Counted from the first letter of the stretch, positions 16,960 through 26,133 are shown. The stretch: DNA of 64,000 bases from Nocardia wallacei (GCF_029868745.1 NZ_JARWOP010000085.1:1-64000), one strand, 5' to 3'. The notes: a model not told the origin generated them from the letters alone. Translations and numbers: made by a program.

Positions 16960-18624
16960 GTGACCGATGCGATCGTCTCGGGACCGCCGCTGGCGGCGGA
17001 ACCGGGTCTGGGGCCGCTGACACTGCCCGGTTTCCTGCGCGAGGTGACCGAGCGCTACGGCGACCGGGAGGCCCTCGCCGCCGGCGACACCCGCTGGACC
17101 TACACCGAACTGTGGGAGCGCGCGAACGCCGTCGCCCGTGCCCTGCGGGCGGCGGGGATCGGCAAGGACGGCCGGGTCGGCGTGCTGATGACGAACCGTC
17201 CGGAGTGGCTCGCCGCGGTGTTCGGCGCGACCCTGGCCGGCGGCGTCGCGGTCACGCTGAGCACCTTCTCGACTCCGGCGGAGCTGGATCATCTGCTCGC
17301 GGTGTCCGGGGTGTCGGTGCTGCTGTTCGAACGCGCCGTGGCGGGAAAGGATTTCGCGGCCGCCCTGACCGAACTCGAACCGGCGGTCGCGGATTCGGCC
17401 CCCGGTGCGGTGCGGTCGGCGAAATACCCCTTCCTGCGCCATCTTTCGATGGTCGGGGAACCGGTGCCGGGCGGCGCGATCGAGACCTGGGAGGAGTTCC
17501 TCGCGCGCGGGGACGCCGAACCGCAGGAACTCGTCGACGCCGCCGCGGCGTCGGTGCGGCCGAGCGATACGGCGGTCATCTTCTTCTCCTCCGGCAGCAC
17601 CAGCAAGCCGAAGGGCATCCGCAGCGCGCACCGCGGCGTCGCCATCCAGATGTGGCGCTTCCGGCGCATGTACGACTTCGGGCCGGACGATCACGTGCGC
17701 TGCTGGACGGCCAACGGCTTCTTCTGGTCCGGCAACTTCGGAATGGCCCTGGGCGCGACGCTGGCCGCGGGCGGTTCGCTGGTGCTGCAATCGACCTTCG
17801 ACGCGGTGGCGGCGCTGCGTCTCATGCAGGCCGAACGGGTCAATTTCCCCGTCGCGTGGCCGCATCAGTGGGCACAGCTGGAGGGCGCGCCGAACTGGGC
17901 GGCCACCGATCTCGCCAGTCTGCGTTTCGTGGACGTGGCGACCGCGGCCGCCCGGCATCCCAGCGTGTCGACCACGTACACCGAACCCGGTCACGCGTAC
18001 GGCAATACCGAGACATTCACCATCACAACGTGTTTCCCGGCCAATACGCCCGAGGAGGAGATCGCGGGCAGCAGCGGCGTACCGCTGCCGGGCAATACGG
18101 TCAAGATCGTCGATCCGCTGACCGGCGCGGTGCTCGCCCGCGGCGACCGCGGTGAGATCTGCGTGAAGGGCCCTACCCTGATGCTCGGTTACCTCGGCAC
18201 CCCGCTGGACGAAACCCTCGACGCCGACGGCTATTTCCACACCGGCGACGGCGGCTACCTCGACGACGCGGGCCGCCTGTACTGGGAGGGCCGCCTCACC
18301 GACATCATCAAGACCGGCGGCGCGAACGTCTCCCCGCGCGAGGTGGACGAGACCCTGTTCCCCTTCCCCGGCGTGCGGGTCGTCCGCACCGTCGGCGTCC
18401 CGCACGACACCCTCGGCGAGATCGTCGTGGCGTGCGTGGTCCCGCACGCGGACGCCCGGCTCGACGCCGAGGAGATCCGCGCCTACCTCCGCGAACGCCT
18501 GGCCAGCTACAAGGTCCCCCGCCACGTCCTGTTCTTCGACGAGACGGATATCGCCCTGACCGGCAGCGCCAAGATCAAGTCCAGTGATCTGCGGAAGCTG
18601 GCGGCAGAACGTTTGGGCGCGTAG
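16960..18624 (+). CDS. Acyl-CoA ligase 2 (AMP-binding superfamily)
   Basis: A 554-aa adenylate-forming ligase with phosphate-binding FFSSGSTSKPKGIRSAHRG, AYGNTETFTITT (A5), GDGGYLDDAGRLYWEGRLTD and the hinge TDIIKTGGANVSPREVDE, with catalytic Lys in TGSAKIKSSDL. The GTG at 16960 follows a purine-rich GAAAGAGGGAGAG stretch. It is the last gene of the YhdH/MaoC operon and converges with ligase 3 eight bases downstream. The substrate is unknown; three ligases in one cluster suggests that several pathway acids need ATP-dependent CoA activation. Confidence 0.92.
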   Translation: MTDAIVSGPPLAAEPGLGPLTLPGFLREVTERYGDREALAAGDTRWTYTELWERANAVARALRAAGIGKDGRVGVLMTNRPEWLAAVFGATLAGGVAVTLSTFSTPAELDHLLAVSGVSVLLFERAVAGKDFAAALTELEPAVADSAPGAVRSAKYPFLRHLSMVGEPVPGGAIETWEEFLARGDAEPQELVDAAAASVRPSDTAVIFFSSGSTSKPKGIRSAHRGVAIQMWRFRRMYDFGPDDHVRCWTANGFFWSGNFGMALGATLAAGGSLVLQSTFDAVAALRLMQAERVNFPVAWPHQWAQLEGAPNWAATDLASLRFVDVATAAARHPSVSTTYTEPGHAYGNTETFTITTCFPANTPEEEIAGSSGVPLPGNTVKIVDPLTGAVLARGDRGEICVKGPTLMLGYLGTPLDETLDADGYFHTGDGGYLDDAGRLYWEGRLTDIIKTGGANVSPREVDETLFPFPGVRVVRTVGVPHDTLGEIVVACVVPHADARLDAEEIRAYLRERLASYKVPRHVLFFDETDIALTGSAKIKSSDLRKLAAERLGA

Positions 18625-18632
18625 GCAATTCG

Positions 18633-20180
18633 CTACTTCAGGGTGCCGTCGGCGACGAGGCCGCGGAGGCGGCGGCGGTCGAGTTTGCCCGAGGGCAGGG
18701 TGGGGATGCACGCGGCGGTGGTGACGATCCAGCGGGTGGGGACCTTGTAGACGGAGAGCTGCGCCCGGGCGCGGGTCGTGAGGGAGTCGAGGTCCACCAC
18801 CGGGGCGGCCGGGACCACGACGGCGCAGACCTCCTCGCCGCGGTTGGGGTGGTCGAGGCCGACGACCACGCATTGCAGCACGTCGTCGAAGGTTTCGACG
18901 ACCGCCTCGACCTCGCGCGGGGATACGTTCGCGCCGGCGGGCTTGATCACCTCGCTCGTGCGGCCGACATAGAACAGCCGGGGGTCGCCCGCGTCGCGGT
19001 ACACGAGATCGCCGGTGTGGAACCAGCCGTCGGCGTCGAAGACCGTCGACCGCTCGCGTTTGTTGTAGCCCGCCATCACGCCGAGGCCGCGGATGAGCAG
19101 TTCGCCGACGGTGCCGTCGGGGACCTCGTGGCCGTCCTTGCCGACGATGCGGGTTTCGGTGCGGTGGAAGCTGCCCGCGGTCTCGGTCAGGCTGCGGTGC
19201 ACCGGATATCGGTCCGGCACACCGATCATCGCGAGGTCGAGCGGCCCGTCCCGCAGCAGTGGCGCGCTGGACAGATCTCGCTCCTCGAAACTCGGATGTT
19301 CGCGCAGGCGCTGGGTGAAGGCCGGCCAGCCGATCACGCCGGTGGCCCGTTCCCGTTCGATCAGGTCCAGCGCGCTCCCCGGTTCCAGGCGCGATTGCAG
19401 CAGCAGCGTCGCCGGTGCGTGCAGCGCTCCCGCCGCGGCGAGAAGGCCGCCGACCCAGAACATCGGCATCGCGCAGAGCACGCGCGGGGTCGCGTCTACG
19501 CCGGTGGCATGCCGGATCGCCGCCGCCCACGTACTGGTCTGCCGGACCAGTGTGCCGTGGGTGTGCAGCACGCCCTTGGGGTCGGCGGTCGAGCCGGAGG
19601 TGTGGATCATGAGCACCGGGTCGGCGGGCGAGACCTCCGCCTCGACGGCGCGCAGGATGTCCGGCGGGACCGCCGGCAAGCCGTCGTGCCACCGCGTCGC
19701 CCAGCCGCGGCGGGCGTCGCCGACCAGGACGATGTCCCGCAGATACGGGGTTTCGATCAGGTGCAGATCCCCGGCCGTCCCTTCCGGCAAGCCGGGGAGC
19801 GCGGCCTCGAGGATTTCCCCCGTATCCGACCCGAGTACCGCGCCCGCGGCTATCAACACCTGAATATCCGCCAGCCGCAATACTTTCCGCATCTCCGCCG
19901 GGGCATACATGGTGCTGAGCGGAACGGCCACCGCGCCGATGCGGCAGATCGCCAGCCACCAGACGATCCACTCGACACCGTTGGGGAAGAACAGTCCGAC
20001 CCGGCTCCCCTTCCCCACCCGCGCACGCAGCAACCGCCGCGCGATCTCGCCCGACCGCTGCTCGGCGGCGGCGTAGGTCAGTCCGTCGTCCCGCGTCACC
20101 ACATAGCGTTCGGATCCGAACTCGTCGGCACTGCGCCGCAACAACACGGGAACGGTCGGGCGGGTTTCGATCGCTGACAC
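18633..20180 (-). CDS. Acyl-CoA ligase 3 (AMP-binding superfamily)
   Basis: A 515-aa ligase: MIHTSGSTADPKGVLHTHG, SLTETAGSFHRTET in place of the usual YGxTE block, GDLVYRDAGDPRLFYVGRTS and EVIKPAGANVSPREVEA, with catalytic Lys in LPSGKLDRRRL. It is monocistronic on the minus strand with its own GAGAAT-type operator at 20200-20218, only 20 bp from the GTG start, a position where a bound repressor would block transcription. It presumably activates another acid of the pathway. Confidence 0.92.
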   Translation of the reverse strand: MSAIETRPTVPVLLRRSADEFGSERYVVTRDDGLTYAAAEQRSGEIARRLLRARVGKGSRVGLFFPNGVEWIVWWLAICRIGAVAVPLSTMYAPAEMRKVLRLADIQVLIAAGAVLGSDTGEILEAALPGLPEGTAGDLHLIETPYLRDIVLVGDARRGWATRWHDGLPAVPPDILRAVEAEVSPADPVLMIHTSGSTADPKGVLHTHGTLVRQTSTWAAAIRHATGVDATPRVLCAMPMFWVGGLLAAAGALHAPATLLLQSRLEPGSALDLIERERATGVIGWPAFTQRLREHPSFEERDLSSAPLLRDGPLDLAMIGVPDRYPVHRSLTETAGSFHRTETRIVGKDGHEVPDGTVGELLIRGLGVMAGYNKRERSTVFDADGWFHTGDLVYRDAGDPRLFYVGRTSEVIKPAGANVSPREVEAVVETFDDVLQCVVVGLDHPNRGEEVCAVVVPAAPVVDLDSLTTRARAQLSVYKVPTRWIVTTAACIPTLPSGKLDRRRLRGLVADGTLK

Positions 20181-20199
20181 TCACCCAGGATAGATCAAC

Positions 20200-20218
20200 A
20201 TTCTCTAGCTATGAGAAT
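20200..20218. promoter_or_regulatory. ATTCTC-N7-GAGAAT operator upstream of ligase 3
   Basis: A perfect 6-bp inverted repeat with a 7-bp spacer (ATTCTC-TAGCTAT-GAGAAT), extended by C/G at each end. The same geometry occurs at 26989-27007, and one base pair off at 14650-14668. Confidence 0.65.
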
Positions 20219-20258
20219 GTGATTCACGCGCTGCCGGAGGCCGCGGATCGGTCCGTGA

Positions 20259-20612
20259 TCATCCGGCGCGCCAGTGCGCGTGGTCGGGGATGGTGGTCGA
20301 AAAGATGACCGGGAAGAAGTTGCCGGGAGCCAGTTCGTTCATGTCGTGCCACGCGCCGCCCGGGTCGCGCTGGTAGTAGCGCGCCAACCCGCTGCCGTCG
20401 TCGTAGCAGACGATATTCGCGGTGCCGAACGGGCTCCAGTACGCCGCGGTGCCCGGCCGCGGCGCCTCCAGCGGAGTGCGGAAAAGGTGGCCGCAGGACC
20501 AGATCTCGGGGTCGTAGTACGTCGGCGCGGCAGCCGCCGACGGCGCGAGCGCCATGATTCCGGCAGCGGTCACCGCAGCGGCGGACAGCCCGGCACGGAC
20601 GATATTTCGCAC
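20259..20612 (-). CDS. Small secreted protein of unknown function
   Basis: A 117-aa protein with a typical Sec signal: MRNIVRAGL, a hydrophobic core rich in Ala, and a probable AAA-AP cleavage near residue 29. The mature part (about 88 aa) has two Cys (SCGHLF and IVCYDD) that could form a disulfide, plus many aromatic residues (YYDPEIW, RYYQRDPG). I do not recognise a family. It lies between two catabolic operons but seems unrelated to them. It resembles the many small exported proteins of nocardiae. Confidence 0.7.
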   Translation of the reverse strand: MRNIVRAGLSAAAVTAAGIMALAPSAAAAPTYYDPEIWSCGHLFRTPLEAPRPGTAAYWSPFGTANIVCYDDGSGLARYYQRDPGGAWHDMNELAPGNFFPVIFSTTIPDHAHWRAG

Positions 20613-20679
20613 GATTCTTGCTCCTCCCTAGGTAGAACGGACTACACACTGGTGTCGGCAAACTGCTAGCGATCGTTAA

Positions 20680-20712
20680 CGCCCGACCCGAGCACCCTAG
20701 CGGGGCCGGGCG
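20680..20712. terminator. GC-rich stem-loop between the secreted-protein gene and the ACAD operon
   Basis: CGCCCGACCC pairs with GGGGCCGGGCG across a loop of about 12 nt, 80 bp beyond the stop of the minus-strand ACAD operon. No T-run. The rest of 20613-20791 shows no gene. Confidence 0.4.
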
Positions 20713-20791
20713 TCTCGCCGCCCCGGAACTCACACCACCCGTGGGTAGCCACTCATCCACGGCACCACGGTGGTGGTCGCCGTGCGCAATC

Positions 20792-21907
20792 TCAGCGGAA
20801 TCGAAGGGCCAGCCGGGCACGGTGGGCGGCCGGCGTGCCGAACAACGACCGGTTGAGCGTCGCGCGCTTCAGATAGACGTGAATTCCGCTCTCCCAGGTG
20901 TAACCGATGCCGCCGTGCAGCTGCATTGCCTTGCCCGCGACCCGTACCGCCGCCTCGGTGGCGTATGCCTTCGCCCGCGAGGCCGCCACCGCGGCGTCCG
21001 GCGACTGCGAGGCCTCGCCGCGCACGGCCGCCGTCACCAGTTGCCGGGCCACCGTCACCTGGACCAGCATGTCCGCGCAGGCGTGCTGAACTGCTTGGAA
21101 CGAGCCGACCGGACGACCGAATTGCTCTCGCACACGGACGTATTCGACGGTCGCGTCCAGCATGGCGACGCTCAGCCCCAGACTGTCGCACGCGGTGGCG
21201 ATCGCGGCACGGTCGTACAACCGGCGCAGGGCCGCCGCACCGTCCCCCGCGAACCGCAACACCGCACCCGGCGCTACCGCGACCCGGTCTGCGACCACGC
21301 GGCCGAACACTCGCGTCGCATCGACCACGGGCTGCGCGGTGACAGTCAGCCCCGCCGCCCCCGGTTCGACCACCGCGATCACGACGTCCCCATCCGGCGT
21401 GCGGGCTGGGACCAGCAGCGGTCGCGCCGCCGTCACGTCACACACGAATTCTGCCGCACCGGAAAGGAATTGGTCGCCCGACTCCCCCGCGAGCGCGAAG
21501 GTAACTCCCGCCGTAACGGCCTGCGGGTCCGCCACAGGAGAGCCCGTATCAGCGCCCGCTCCCCACTCTCCCGGCAGGGCGACGACCGGTACCGCTCCGC
21601 CCGCCACGGCTTCCCGAAATATCTTGTCGCGCAAGGCATCCGGTGCCAGCATGCCGAGCGCTCCGAGCCCCAGGACGGCGACCGAAGGAAACGCCGTGAG
21701 TGCCGCCGCCCGGCCGATCTCCTCGAGCAGGACCGCCACCTCCGCGAAAGTGGCTCCCGCGCCGTCGAATTCCGCCGGCGCTTCCAGCCCCGGCCATCCC
21801 GCCCGCGCGAGAGCGGACCAGTCGGCGGCGGTCTCGTGTCCGGTCTTGGCGAGCAGGCCGCGCGCCACCGCGCGCAACTCGTCGTGGATCTCCTCGAACT
21901 CGCTCAT
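20792..21907 (-). CDS. Acyl-CoA dehydrogenase, small partner (pair 2)
   Basis: A 371-aa ACAD-like protein with VREQFGRPVGSFQAVQHACA and QLHGGIGYTWESGIHVYLKR near the C-terminus. The segment equivalent to the catalytic-Glu helix is AAIATACDSLGLSVAML, without LGxER. It follows its larger partner by 11 bp and ends the operon. By analogy with heteromeric FadE pairs it would supply structural and FAD-binding surface while the partner supplies the base. Confidence 0.87.
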   Translation of the reverse strand: MSEFEEIHDELRAVARGLLAKTGHETAADWSALARAGWPGLEAPAEFDGAGATFAEVAVLLEEIGRAAALTAFPSVAVLGLGALGMLAPDALRDKIFREAVAGGAVPVVALPGEWGAGADTGSPVADPQAVTAGVTFALAGESGDQFLSGAAEFVCDVTAARPLLVPARTPDGDVVIAVVEPGAAGLTVTAQPVVDATRVFGRVVADRVAVAPGAVLRFAGDGAAALRRLYDRAAIATACDSLGLSVAMLDATVEYVRVREQFGRPVGSFQAVQHACADMLVQVTVARQLVTAAVRGEASQSPDAAVAASRAKAYATEAAVRVAGKAMQLHGGIGYTWESGIHVYLKRATLNRSLFGTPAAHRARLALRFR

Positions 21908-21918
21908 CACGCTCCCGC

Positions 21919-23079
21919 CTACGCCCTGGGCAGGCCGAGCCCGCGCTCGGCGATGATGGTGCGCTGAATTTCGCTGGTGCCGCCCGGAATGGTCCACTCC
22001 CAGGAGCCGACGAAGTCGAGCACCCAGGCGCCCGATTCCCAGCCGCCCGACATCGGTTTGCGCACGACGGTCTGCGCGGCCATGCCACCCACCTCCGCCC
22101 CGAAATCGGTCAGCCGCTGCAGCAATTCGCTGTAGTACAGCTTCACGATCGAGGCGTCGGCCGGACCGGCGGTCGCGGCCGCGTGCCGCTCCACCAGATC
22201 CCGGCACAGCGCGCGCAGCCCGGTGAGCTCGATCTCCAAGGTCGCGAGGCGGTCGGCCACCACCGGGTCGTCGATCGGGGCACAGGCCTCGGCCAGCCAC
22301 CGGAAACCGGCATTGCCGAGCCGTTCCGCCAATTCCAGCATGGTCAGCCCGCGTTCGGCGCCCAAGGTCTGCTGCGCCACCCGCCAGCCCGTGTTCTCCG
22401 CACCCACCAGCCGGTCCGCGGGGATCCGCACCTCGTCCAGGAAGATCTCGCAGAAGTGCGATTCCCCGGTGGCCTGGCGGATCGGCCGCACCTCGACGCC
22501 GGGGGTGCGCATGTCGAGCAGGAAGTACGAGATGCCCTGCCGCTTGGGTGCATTCGGGTCGGTGCGGGCCAGCAGCAGGCACCAGTCGGCGTACTGCGCG
22601 CCGCTCGCCCACACCTTCTGCCCGGTGACGACATACTCGTCGCCCGCGCGGCGGGCGGTGGTGCGCAACGCCGCCAGGTCCGATCCCGCGCCCGGCTCGG
22701 AGAAGCCCTGCACCCAGATCTCGCCGTCGAGGATCGCGGGCAGGTGCCGCCGCCGCTGCTCCTCGGTGCCGGCGGCCAGCAGGGTCGCCGCCGCGTGGTG
22801 CACGGCCACGAACGCCAGCACCAGCCGCGGCGCGTCGTGCGCGGCGAGTTCCTGGTAGAGCACGATCTGTTCCGCGACCGGCATACCGCCGCCGTACTCG
22901 ACCGGCCAGTGCGGCACGGCGTATCCGGCCGCGCGCAGCTGCTGGAACCAGTCTTGTTGGAAGCGAACGAATTCCGCGTCGGAGGCGCCGGTCTGGGTTT
23001 GCCGCCAGTCGGACGGCACGTGCGCGCGGCACCACTCCCGCACCTCGGCGCGGAACTCCTCGAGCTCGCGCCCGGTCAC
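21919..23079 (-). CDS. Acyl-CoA dehydrogenase, large catalytic partner (pair 2)
   Basis: A 386-aa ACAD: HWPVEYGGGMPVAEQ, FSEPGAGSDLAALRTTARR, the substrate-lid segment SHFCEIFLDEVRIP and C-terminal GGTSEIQRTIIAERGLGLPR. The expected base is Glu242 in TLGAERGLTM. The GTG start at 23079 overlaps the stop of the enoyl-CoA hydratase gene, so expression is coupled. Pairs with the 371-aa protein downstream. Confidence 0.9.
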   Translation of the reverse strand: MTGRELEEFRAEVREWCRAHVPSDWRQTQTGASDAEFVRFQQDWFQQLRAAGYAVPHWPVEYGGGMPVAEQIVLYQELAAHDAPRLVLAFVAVHHAAATLLAAGTEEQRRRHLPAILDGEIWVQGFSEPGAGSDLAALRTTARRAGDEYVVTGQKVWASGAQYADWCLLLARTDPNAPKRQGISYFLLDMRTPGVEVRPIRQATGESHFCEIFLDEVRIPADRLVGAENTGWRVAQQTLGAERGLTMLELAERLGNAGFRWLAEACAPIDDPVVADRLATLEIELTGLRALCRDLVERHAAATAGPADASIVKLYYSELLQRLTDFGAEVGGMAAQTVVRKPMSGGWESGAWVLDFVGSWEWTIPGGTSEIQRTIIAERGLGLPRA

Positions 23080-23852
23080 CGCGTCCGGTCCCGCAGCGCG
23101 AGCAGCCGTTCCCGGTGTTCCGGGGTCTGCATGCTGACCACCTCGGCGGCGAACCCCGCCTGCATGGGCCCGGCGAGCGCCTGAGACAGGTACATGTTCA
23201 CGACTCTCTTGGTGCCGCGCAACGCCTCCGGCGGCTGGGCGGCCAGCCGCTCGGCCAGCTTGCGCGCCTCGGGCAGCAGATCGTCCGGCGCCACGACCCG
23301 GCTCGCGAGCCCGACCTCCACCGCCGTGGCGGCGTCGATCCGGTCACCGGTGTACAGGTATTCGCGGGTCCGCAGGATCGGGGTGAGCAGCGGCCAGAAC
23401 GCCGCCCCGCCGTCGCCCGCGACCAGCCCGACCGCCACGTGCGGATCGGCCAGATACGCGCGCTCGGACAGCAGCACGACATCGCACAGTACGGCGATGC
23501 TGGCGCCCAGCCCCATCGCCGGACCGTTGACCGCGGCGATCACCGGCAGCGGAAAGCGCAGCATCTCCTCGATGATCTGGGCGCCCTCGCGGATGCTCTC
23601 GTCCCGGGCCGCCGGATCGTCCAGAAACGACGTGATCCACTCCAGATCACCGCCCGCGCTGAAGGCCCGGCCCGTACCCGTGAGGATCACCACCCGCGCC
23701 TCGAGGTCCGCGGCCAGTTCCCGCCACACCTCCGCCAGCGCCCGATGCAGGTCGGCGTTCACCGCGTTCAGCTCGTCCGGACGGTTGATCACCACGAGCC
23801 GGACCGGCCCCTCGGCCGTCACGGTCAGCACCGGAGGAAGGTCGTCACTCAT
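23076..23852 (-). CDS. Enoyl-CoA hydratase/isomerase family protein
   Basis: A 258-aa crotonase with VVINRPDELNAVNADLHRAL, the oxyanion-hole AFSAGGDLEWI, and VNGPAMGLGASIAVLCDVVL. It sits between two ACAD pairs, overlapping each neighbour by four bases, so hydration of the enoyl-CoA made by one of those dehydrogenases is the natural role. An acidic residue near AVGLVAGDGGAAFWPLL fits the usual active-site region. Confidence 0.9.
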   Translation of the reverse strand: MSDDLPPVLTVTAEGPVRLVVINRPDELNAVNADLHRALAEVWRELAADLEARVVILTGTGRAFSAGGDLEWITSFLDDPAARDESIREGAQIIEEMLRFPLPVIAAVNGPAMGLGASIAVLCDVVLLSERAYLADPHVAVGLVAGDGGAAFWPLLTPILRTREYLYTGDRIDAATAVEVGLASRVVAPDDLLPEARKLAERLAAQPPEALRGTKRVVNMYLSQALAGPMQAGFAAEVVSMQTPEHRERLLALRDRTR

Positions 23853-24841
23853 CGGCCGTACTCCCCGTTCGCTTCGAACAATCCCGCCGGGCCGTCCCGC
23901 CCGGCCAGGCGGATCAGGAGGTCCTCGGTAGCCACCGCACCGAGCGGGAGGCGGCGCAGCGGCAGGCTGTAGCGCGACAGCCACGACAGCGGCGATTCGT
24001 CGCAGAAACCCGAGGCGCCGTGCAGTTGATGGGCGATCCGGAAGACCGTGTCCGCCGCCGCCAGCATCGCCGAACGCAGCGTGAGCGCGTCCACCAGCGC
24101 GTCGTCGCGGCGCGCCTGGCAGCTCCACAGCGCGTAGCGGGCGAGCATGTCCGCGCCGCGGCGCTCCACCTCGGCGTCGGTCAGCTGGAACTGCACCGAC
24201 TGGAATTCCGAGAGCGGCCGCCCGAACTGCTCCCGCACGAGCACATGATCGCGAGCCAATTCCACCGCGCGGTCCAGCATCCCGAGCAGCGTCCAGCACG
24301 GCAGCAGCACCGCGAGCGCGAGATCGGCGCCGCCGTCACCGTCGACCGGCTCGATGTCCAACCGCGTCACGAACGCCGTCGCACGCGCGGGCGACAGCGG
24401 CGCGCGCGGTGTCGCAGCGCCCCGTACGCCCTCGAAACTCACTGTGGCCCAGCGCAGATCGAGCCCCTCGACCGCCGCCACGGGTTCGTCCCCCGCCACT
24501 ACCAGCAGCCCGTCGGCGCTCCCGTCCCCAGGCCGGGCCAGACGTTCCGCCACCGGATACGGCGCGGCCCAGTATCCCGCACTACGGCACAGCGCCGCCG
24601 CCGCTTCCAACTCCTCGCCATCGCGCCGCGGCTCCAGTTCCCAGGCGCCGAGCGCACCGAGTACGGGCTCGACCAGCGCCGCCCGGCGACCCGGGTCACG
24701 CTCGGCGGCCTGCACCAGTTCGTCGCCCCCGGCCGCGGCCAGCGCCCGCTGCACCTGTTTGCCGAATTCCGTTGCCTCGCCGGTTAATTCGATTTCCATA
24801 CGATGTTCCTGCGGCCGCACTGCCGAATTCGCCTCGCTCAT
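23849..24841 (-). CDS. Short acyl-CoA dehydrogenase-like protein, small partner (pair 3)
   Basis: At 330 aa this is the shortest ACAD homologue in the window. It retains LVREQFGRPLSEFQSVQFQL and QLHGASGFCDESPLSWLSR, where the usual GGIG is degenerate. The catalytic-Glu helix position reads LPCWTLLGMLDRAVEL with no LGxER. The N-terminal half is poorly conserved. It overlaps its larger partner by four bases. It is best read as a non-catalytic subunit of a heteromeric enzyme. Confidence 0.8.
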   Translation of the reverse strand: MSEANSAVRPQEHRMEIELTGEATEFGKQVQRALAAAGGDELVQAAERDPGRRAALVEPVLGALGAWELEPRRDGEELEAAAALCRSAGYWAAPYPVAERLARPGDGSADGLLVVAGDEPVAAVEGLDLRWATVSFEGVRGAATPRAPLSPARATAFVTRLDIEPVDGDGGADLALAVLLPCWTLLGMLDRAVELARDHVLVREQFGRPLSEFQSVQFQLTDAEVERRGADMLARYALWSCQARRDDALVDALTLRSAMLAAADTVFRIAHQLHGASGFCDESPLSWLSRYSLPLRRLPLGAVATEDLLIRLAGRDGPAGLFEANGEYGR

Positions 24842-26007
24842 GCGGCCGCACCCGCTCGGCGGGACCGGCCCAAGAGCGATCGGGCCAAGAGGATTTGCTG
24901 CATTTCGACGCTGCCCGAGGCGACGGTCGCGGCGTTGGCATAGCGCCAGTGGTCCTCCACGGCGCGGCGGAAGCGGCGTTGCGCGTCGCCGTCTCCGGTG
25001 ACGTAGCCGGACAGTTCGCTGAGAACGCTCGCGCTCTCCTGATCCAGTCTGGTCACCGCGATGCGATAGGCGGCGGTGTCGGCGGGCGACACCTGCCCGG
25101 TGCTCTGCGTGGCGACCACCTGATAGGCCAGCAGCCGGGCCCGCCGGGCACGAGTCAGCGCCCGCATCCAGCGTGCGTGCAACTCGGCCGGAATCTGTTC
25201 CCAGCGCGGCCCGAGCACCTCGGGGGCCGCGCGCAGCAGGCGGTCGCAGCGGGCGTAGCGGGCGATGCCGACCCGTTCGAAGGCCAGCACCTCCCCGACC
25301 ACCGACCAGCCCTGGTCGACCTCGCCCAGCACGTCGGCCTCGGTCGCGCGGACACCGTCGAGGAACACCTCGTTGAGATGGTGCGGCCCGAGCATCGACC
25401 GGATCGGCCGGACCTCGATCCCCGGATCCGACATCGGCACCAGAAAGACCGTGAGCCCCTGCTGTTTCCGGCCTTCCGAGGAGGTGCGCGCGAGCAGGAA
25501 GATCCACTGCGCCATGGTGGCGTAGGAGGTCCAGATCTTCTGCCCGGAGATGCGCCAGCCGTCGCCGTCGCGGCGCGCGGCGGTGCGCAGCGACGCCAGG
25601 TCGGACCCGGAGTCGGGCTCGCTGAAACCCTGGCACCAGATGACCTCGCCGCGCGCGATCGGCGGCAGATGCTTGCGCTGCTGTTCGGGCGTCCCGTGCC
25701 GCATGATGGTCGGCCCCACCCAGTTGACTCCCATATACTGCGCCCCGCGGGGTTCGTGGTGCGCCCACATCTCCTCGCGGACGACGGTCTGCTCCCACAC
25801 CGAGGCGCCGCGGCCGCCGAACTCCTCCGGCCAGGCCGCGCAGAGCAGGCCCCGATCGGCGAGCACCCGGCAGAACCGTTGGGCGACAGCCAGATCGGCG
25901 GGATCGTCGGTGAACGCGCCGAGATAATCGGCGGGGACCTCCTCGGCTATCAGCCGCCGCAACTCGGCCCGGAGTTCCGCGGCGGACTCACCCATCGTGA
26001 AGTCCAT
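24838..26007 (-). CDS. Acyl-CoA dehydrogenase, large catalytic partner (pair 3)
   Basis: A 389-aa ACAD: AWPEEFGGRGASVWEQ, FSEPDSGSDLASLRTAARR, HHLNEVFLDGVRATEADV and SGSVEMQQILLARSLLGRSR. The likely base is Glu244 in LAFERVGIARYAR. I start at ATG 26007 because an upstream ATG at 26025 would overlap the conserved 32-bp operator; this one leaves the operator 10-42 bp upstream. It heads a five-gene minus-strand operon (ACAD pair, hydratase, ACAD pair). Confidence 0.9.
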   Translation of the reverse strand: MDFTMGESAAELRAELRRLIAEEVPADYLGAFTDDPADLAVAQRFCRVLADRGLLCAAWPEEFGGRGASVWEQTVVREEMWAHHEPRGAQYMGVNWVGPTIMRHGTPEQQRKHLPPIARGEVIWCQGFSEPDSGSDLASLRTAARRDGDGWRISGQKIWTSYATMAQWIFLLARTSSEGRKQQGLTVFLVPMSDPGIEVRPIRSMLGPHHLNEVFLDGVRATEADVLGEVDQGWSVVGEVLAFERVGIARYARCDRLLRAAPEVLGPRWEQIPAELHARWMRALTRARRARLLAYQVVATQSTGQVSPADTAAYRIAVTRLDQESASVLSELSGYVTGDGDAQRRFRRAVEDHWRYANAATVASGSVEMQQILLARSLLGRSRRAGAAA

Positions 26008-26017
26008 TGCCGCACAG

Positions 26018-26049
26018 TACTTCAATCCTCATAAGGATAGCAATATTTG
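26018..26049. promoter_or_regulatory. 32-bp operator element, inverted copy 1
   Basis: Centred on the palindrome ATCCT-CATA-AGGAT (26025-26038). The 32 bp match 27186-27217 in inverted orientation at 31 positions, including 27 consecutive identical bases. It lies just upstream of the ACAD/hydratase operon start and about 80 bp before the divergent GntR gene. Confidence 0.75.
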
Positions 26050-26082
26050 TATGGTCAGTTCGCCGTTGACTACACTGCCGCC

Positions 26083-26133
26083 ATGACCGAGGCGACGCGC
26101 GCGTGCACGATCCCCGGGCGGCGGCCCGCATGA
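26083..26133 (+). other. Possible 16-codon leader ORF coupled to the GntR gene
   Basis: ATG at 26083 opens MTEATRACTIPGRRPA, and its TGA overlaps the GntR start codon as ATGA. A TTGAC/TACACT-like promoter string lies immediately upstream at 26066-26076, so the transcript could be nearly leaderless. Coding status is unproven. Confidence 0.3.

Noticed and set aside
20792..23035. Apparent 747-residue ACAD fusion protein
   Set aside because: The start of the inner gene at 21907 and the stop of the upstream gene at 21919 show two separate genes in different frames; the long frame joins an antisense-like segment.
24838..26025. Upstream ATG (MKYCAAMDF) for the ACAD of pair 3
   Set aside because: Its codon overlaps the operator core at 26025; the ATG at 26007 keeps the operator upstream and starts the conserved region.
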